Assembly: GCF_024498135.1 (NCBI RefSeq)
Contig: NZ_JANHOH010000001.1
Coordinates: 1,612,001 to 1,676,000, forward strand
Source: Mucilaginibacter aquariorum
GTDB taxonomy: Bacteria > Bacteroidota > Bacteroidia > Sphingobacteriales > Sphingobacteriaceae
Direction: 5' to 3'
DNA length: 64,000 nucleotides
Below, piece after piece: positions 62,977 through 64,000 of the stretch (position 1 is its first letter; every line of letters starts with the position of its first letter). The notes under the pieces were generated by a model. The model ran no database searches. It was not told the origin of the DNA and saw nothing but the letters and a program-made list of their open reading frames with translations. Position numbers and translations under genes: made by a program.

Positions 62977-64000
62977 TCAGTATTTAAAAACCTTTCCGTT
63001 CACCATCACCTCTTGTTTTGTTTCATCAAAGGTGGCCTTACCACCAGTGTGCACAGCAGCGTTGGTCATGATGTTGGCAATGGAATGATGGTAACCCGCC
63101 TCAACAGGTGCATTCGGCTCTTTACGGCTACGGATGCACTCCAGCCAGTTACGCATATGGTTTGAGCTGAGCGCATCTGCGCCGGTATTGGCTGATGCTA
63201 TCACAGATTCGGTATTAGGCAATTTTACCTCGGGTAGTAAATTGGCATGCATGTGCATGGCCGATGCCGCTCTTTCCTTTAAGCCGCCTTGCGGTGATAC
63301 CGTGTTGGTGATCAGGTTAAGTTCGCCACCGTTTGAGTAATAGATCTCGGCCGGGTGCTCATCGCCGTTATGCATGCGTGATGAAAATATCACCTGGAAG
63401 CCTTTGCTAGTATCATTCAGCGGACCATAATCAAATACAGCGGTGGTGGTATCCCAGTTACGGCGTCCGTCTTTCCACTGATAAATGCCTCCGTTTGCTG
63501 TTACGCTGCGCGGATGGGGCAAGCCGGTAAACCAATGCACAGTATCTATCTGATGGCTCATCCACTGTCCCGGCATACCAGAAGAGTATGGCCAGAACAA
63601 ACGATACTCCAAATAAATTCTTGGGTTAAAAGGTTCATAAGGACGGTTCAGGATGAAGCGCTTCCAGTCGGTATCTTGTTCTTTGAGTTTGGCTACCAGG
63701 TCGGGCCTGCGCCAGCGGCCGGGCTGGTTTACATTCCAGGTAAGCTCTACCATGGTAATATCGCCAAACTTGCCTTGTTTGATAAACTCGGCAGCAGCCT
63801 GATAGTTTTGCCCACTGCGGCGCTGCGAACCAATCTGCAGGATCTGTTTTGATGAACGCACAGCTTTTAAGGCAGCACGGGCATCGTCCATTGTTTCTGC
63901 AAAAGGTTTTTCGCAATACACATCTTTTTTATTGTGAACCGCTTCTATAGCATGTGAGGCATGTGCAAAATCGGGCGAACTGATGATCACCGCGTCAAGG
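62977..64000 (-). CDS. Gfo/Idh/MocA family oxidoreductase, 5' end beyond the window
   Basis: The reverse frame is open from the window edge (LDAVIISSPDFAHASHAI) to a stop at 62977, at least 341 residues. The internal GTG at 63990 is not the start, because the preceding residues continue the nucleotide-binding domain. The EKP motif in DVYCEKPFAETMDDAR is the Gfo/Idh/MocA signature. A C-terminal beta-sheet domain follows (NWDTTTAVFDYGPLNDTSKG ...). Members oxidise or epimerise sugars and inositols with NAD(P). It is on the same strand as susC with a 270-bp gap and may process sugar released by the locus. Confidence 0.9.
   Translation of the reverse strand, partial: LDAVIISSPDFAHASHAIEAVHNKKDVYCEKPFAETMDDARAALKAVRSSKQILQIGSQRRSGQNYQAAAEFIKQGKFGDITMVELTWNVNQPGRWRRPDLVAKLKEQDTDWKRFILNRPYEPFNPRIYLEYRLFWPYSSGMPGQWMSHQIDTVHWFTGLPHPRSVTANGGIYQWKDGRRNWDTTTAVFDYGPLNDTSKGFQVIFSSRMHNGDEHPAEIYYSNGGELNLITNTVSPQGGLKERAASAMHMHANLLPEVKLPNTESVIASANTGADALSSNHMRNWLECIRSRKEPNAPVEAGYHHSIANIMTNAAVHTGGKATFDETKQEVMVNGKVFKY

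Overview
The window looks like a Bacteroidota chromosome, most likely Sphingobacteriaceae (Mucilaginibacter/Pedobacter-like). The reasons are the SusC/SusD pair, a very large type IX-secreted protein with a CHU_C/gliding-motility C-terminus, LytTR and AraC regulators, and TAnnTTTG-type -7 promoter elements. The genus is inferred; no rRNA or complete tRNA gene was seen.

Region 1-16.9 kb is loosely packed. It holds the start of an HD-domain hydrolase gene, two AraC regulators, a Dps-family protein, two secreted alpha/beta hydrolases, a secreted metallo-beta-lactamase-fold enzyme with an SDR oxidoreductase, and a sigma-54 activator. A -24/-12-like site follows the activator and precedes a DUF417 (RclC-like) plus DUF302 gene pair. 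A Pycsar-effector-like gene at 4238-5481 is split by a -1 frame change exactly at an A AAA AAG slippery site. Decayed remnants of a sigma-54 activator tail and of an IS3-type transposase lie at 5.6-6.1 kb. Several gaps of 0.4-1.3 kb contain nothing I can call.

Region 16,959-38,769 is interpreted as a ~21.8 kb integrative genomic island. A 15-bp direct repeat (like the 3' end of a tRNA-Ser) marks both ends, each followed by a hairpin terminator. A tyrosine recombinase sits just inside the left repeat, and the interior is clearly AT-richer than the flanks. The island also carries a broken umuC tail, a serine recombinase, an XRE regulator, a replication-initiator-like gene and, on the minus strand, a long co-directional run of defence-type genes. 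In transcription order these are a NACHT NTPase with an HEPN-like motif and a cold-shock-like C-terminus; an HNH/multi-zinc-ribbon protein; a 731-aa PD-(D/E)XK-type protein; a TIR/deoxyribosyltransferase-like protein; a second PD-(D/E)XK protein; a divergent class III nucleotidyl-cyclase-like protein; a DUF262/DUF1524 (GmrSD-like) protein; two small unknowns; and a KAP-family NTPase. I do not recognise this combination as a described system; it is the main candidate for something new.

Region 38.8-64 kb is ordinary, denser chromosome: a secreted unknown, the giant Ig/PKD-repeat T9SS protein, a serine beta-lactamase-like hydrolase, a signalling cluster (hybrid histidine kinase, LytTR response regulator, a small membrane protein overlapping a soluble histidine kinase), and a polysaccharide-utilisation-like locus. 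That locus contains a Zn-alcohol dehydrogenase, a GH29 alpha-L-fucosidase, an AraC regulator, a GH43 enzyme, SusD, SusC and a Gfo/Idh/MocA oxidoreductase cut by the window end, which suggests import and breakdown of a fucose- and/or arabinose-containing glycan.
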